Assembly: GCA_030824175.1 (NCBI GenBank)
Contig: JAVBYH010000379.1
Coordinates: forward strand, 1 to 16,932
DNA length: 16,932 bases
Direction of reading: 5' to 3'
Origin: Bacteroidota bacterium
GTDB taxonomy: Bacteria > Bacteroidota > Ignavibacteria > UBA10030 > UBA8401
The position numbers and the translations under genes are program-made. Of the stretch, positions 15,760 through 16,932 are shown one piece after another (position 1 is the first letter of the stretch; every line of letters begins with the position of its first letter). A model generated the notes under the pieces. That model was not told the origin of the DNA, did no database searches, and saw nothing but the letters and a program-made list of their open reading frames with translations.

Positions 15760-15801
15760 TGCATTCGTCCCCCGACGCCTGCGCTTCGTCCCACGAATGC
15801 A
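15760..15801. repeat. Perfect nine-base inverted repeat TGCATTCGT/ACGAATGCA
   Basis: Arms at 15760-15768 and 15793-15801 enclose a 24-base loop that itself repeats the run TTCGTCCC of the left arm edge. It sits 22 bases upstream of a TATATT (15823-15828) that could be the -10 of the HEAT-protein gene. It could be an operator or a leftover hairpin. Confidence 0.6.
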
Positions 15802-15879
15802 ACAAAAGACATGTCCGGAGTGTATATTCAGGTGGAGCGGAGTTTTGCGCTTCAAGGTATGGATTCGTGAGGAGGGGTT

Positions 15880-16332
15880 ATGAACATCCGAAAAATGTTC
15901 GTTGTGCCGGCGGTGATGGCGGTTGCGCTCGCCGTCTCGATGCCGGCACGTGCAAACGATCCGACAGACAGGTCGGGCAAGCCGGCTTCGCACAAGCCGG
16001 TCGACTGGAAGAAACTCGGGAAACGATACGCGGAAAATTTACGGTCGTCGTGTGACGGTGTGCGCATTTCGGCGGCCAACTACATCGGTGAATATCGTCT
16101 CGACGGGGCCGTCGGAGATCTCGTGAACGTCCTCGTATCCGATCCGAACGAGGGCGCCCGGTTCGCCGCCGCGCTCGCACTCGTTCAGCTGGGAAACGAG
16201 GACGCGAATGAGGCGCTGGATCGCTCGGCAAAGGAGAACGACAATGCGGCCGTTGCCCAATTCTGCCGATCGTTGATCTTTGCACGCGGCGACAATTTCA
16301 CCTTGCCCGTACGGTTTGCCGTGGAAGAGTAG
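15880..16332 (+). CDS. Small exported HEAT-repeat protein
   Basis: A 150-residue protein with a signal peptide (residues 1-26, cleavage near PARA/N). After a basic linker (KPVDWKKLGKRY) there are two to three HEAT-like helical repeats: VRISAANYIGEYRLDGAVGDLVNVLVSD (61-88), ARFAAALALVQLGNEDANEALDRSAKEN (93-120), then AVAQFCRSLIFARG. This is a small periplasmic helical scaffold. GGAGG lies 4 bases before ATG 15880, a strong ribosome site. It is transcribed divergently from the DUF6064-Gfo operon and converges with the TPM gene. No enzyme motif is visible; HEAT proteins usually bind other proteins. Confidence 0.88.
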   Translation: MNIRKMFVVPAVMAVALAVSMPARANDPTDRSGKPASHKPVDWKKLGKRYAENLRSSCDGVRISAANYIGEYRLDGAVGDLVNVLVSDPNEGARFAAALALVQLGNEDANEALDRSAKENDNAAVAQFCRSLIFARGDNFTLPVRFAVEE

Positions 16333-16341
16333 CAACGGGAT

Positions 16342-16375
16342 GAATGCGGCCGGGGGCGGTTATCCGGCCGCGTTC
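16342..16375. terminator. GC-rich hairpin between convergent genes, likely bidirectional terminator
   Basis: GAATGCGGCCGG (16342-16353) pairs with CCGGCCGCGTTC (16364-16375) over 12 bases with one G-T wobble and a 10-base loop. It sits between the HEAT stop (16332) and the TPM stop (16412). No T-tract follows on either strand, like the hairpin at 3905-3948. Confidence 0.6.
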
Positions 16376-16411
16376 GTGTGCGGCGTGACGGGATCGTGCG
16401 AACTCCGGATG

Positions 16412-16932
16412 TCACCACCCTCCGCTCGAACCGCCGCCGCCGAAACTTCCGCCGCCACCGGAGAAGCTGCTGCTGCCGCTCGAGCGGCCCGAACCGGACC
16501 CCGACGACCATGATCCTCCGGATGATCGCCGCATGCCACTCGTGGCAGTGATGAACTTCGTCCCCCACGTCGTCGCAGGCAGCAGGAATTTCAGGATCGG
16601 ATAGCCGATGAGGTATACGACAAACACGAGTATGCCGAGTTCCGGCAGCACGCCGCTGCCGAGCACGGCTGCGCCGCCTCCATAGAACGGAAGCAGGAAC
16701 ACGTACAGAAACCAGCCCTGAAATCCCTTCGTTCCGAGTCCGATCACGGTGAACAGACCCACAACGGAGAACCAGATCGAACAGAAGAACAGTGCGCCCC
16801 ACATCGGCATTTCCTCCGCACTCTCGGACGATTCGTCCGTCGTCACCAGCGTGCCGTCCGCTCCGGCGATCATCGCGTAGACGCCTTCGCGCACACCCGC
16901 ATCGAAATCCTGCTCCTTGAACCGGGGCGTAA
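16412..16932 (-). CDS. TPM-domain membrane protein with Gly/Ser tail, C-terminal part (5' partial)
   Basis: The frame is open to the right end of the window, so the N-terminus is missing. The first visible residues, TPRFKEQDFDAGVREGVYAMIAG, match the end of a TPM (YgcG/Psb32-type) domain, which sits outside the membrane. Then come three hydrophobic helices (about ALFFCSIWFSVVGLFTVIGL, WFLYVFLLPFYGGGAAVLG and ILVFVVYLIGYPILKFL). The protein ends in a 40-residue Gly/Ser tail with SSGSGSGRSSGSSSFSGGG and a terminal SSGGW, the hallmark of this family. TPM proteins are widespread, and a role in membrane protein quality control or photosystem repair has been shown only for some members. Met at 16873 or GTG at 16894 would be internal. 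Confidence 0.87.
   Translation of the reverse strand, partial: TPRFKEQDFDAGVREGVYAMIAGADGTLVTTDESSESAEEMPMWGALFFCSIWFSVVGLFTVIGLGTKGFQGWFLYVFLLPFYGGGAAVLGSGVLPELGILVFVVYLIGYPILKFLLPATTWGTKFITATSGMRRSSGGSWSSGSGSGRSSGSSSFSGGGGSFGGGGSSGGW

Noticed and set aside
15823..15828. TATATT as the -10 of the HEAT-protein promoter
   Set aside because: Placed sensibly about 50 bases before the start, but no -35 is found at 16-18 bases spacing, so it is not listed as a feature.
15616..15993. 125-codon minus-strand frame across the divergent intergenic region
   Set aside because: Arg/His-rich translation with no domain, running through promoter copy B and into the signal peptide of the HEAT gene on the other strand.

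Overview
The window comes from a fairly GC-rich bacterium (estimated by eye, not computed), most likely in the Bacteroidota/Chlorobiota/Ignavibacteriota group. The evidence is a secreted propeller protein with a type IX secretion (Por) C-terminal sorting domain of the 'YPNPFN' type, a LytS/LytTR pair whose kinase matches the form common in Bacteroidota, and DUF6599 and DUF6064 proteins. It reads as ordinary chromosome: no rRNA, tRNA, CRISPR array, insertion sequence or phage gene was seen.

Layout. Bases 2-3895 run on the plus strand: the C-terminal end of an RND efflux permease fused in frame to a TolC-like outer-membrane factor, a LytS-type histidine kinase, its LytTR response regulator (ATGA overlap), and a small stand-alone PAS protein. 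Bases 15638 down to 3954 run on the minus strand as a nearly gap-free series. In transcription order these are a half-length DUF6064 membrane protein, a Gfo/Idh/MocA oxidoreductase (ATGA overlap), a Tat-exported aldo/keto reductase with two 4Fe-4S motifs, a DUF6599 periplasmic protein, a seven-blade T9SS-secreted propeller, a five-heme cytochrome c, a monoheme outer-membrane barrel, a trehalose synthase/maltokinase fusion, and a SAM methyltransferase. At the right end are a small secreted HEAT-repeat protein (plus) and the C-terminal part of a TPM-domain membrane protein (minus), which converge.

How the genes fit together. Two minus-strand promoters (14311-14345 and 15695-15729) share an unusually long identical motif. 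They sit before the aldo/keto reductase and before the DUF6064-Gfo pair, so both units are probably co-regulated. The aldo/keto reductase, DUF6599, propeller, multiheme cytochrome and heme-barrel genes are separated by only 9-64 bases. All carry export signals, which suggests one cell-envelope redox module with an electron path from a periplasmic Fe-S oxidoreductase through a multiheme cytochrome to the outer membrane. That route is inference. Trehalose synthase and the methyltransferase follow on the same strand and may simply be co-transcribed.

Most notable points: the maltokinase half of the TreS fusion has Asn at both catalytic Asp positions (HGN, NFDG), which predicts a pseudokinase; the first heme site of the multiheme cytochrome is CX3CH; the RND permease runs into TolC with no stop and with the TolC signal peptide intact; and the duplicated promoter motif. 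No stretch longer than 300 bases lacks a gene. The largest gap is 15639-15879 (241 bases), which holds one promoter and two perfect inverted repeats.
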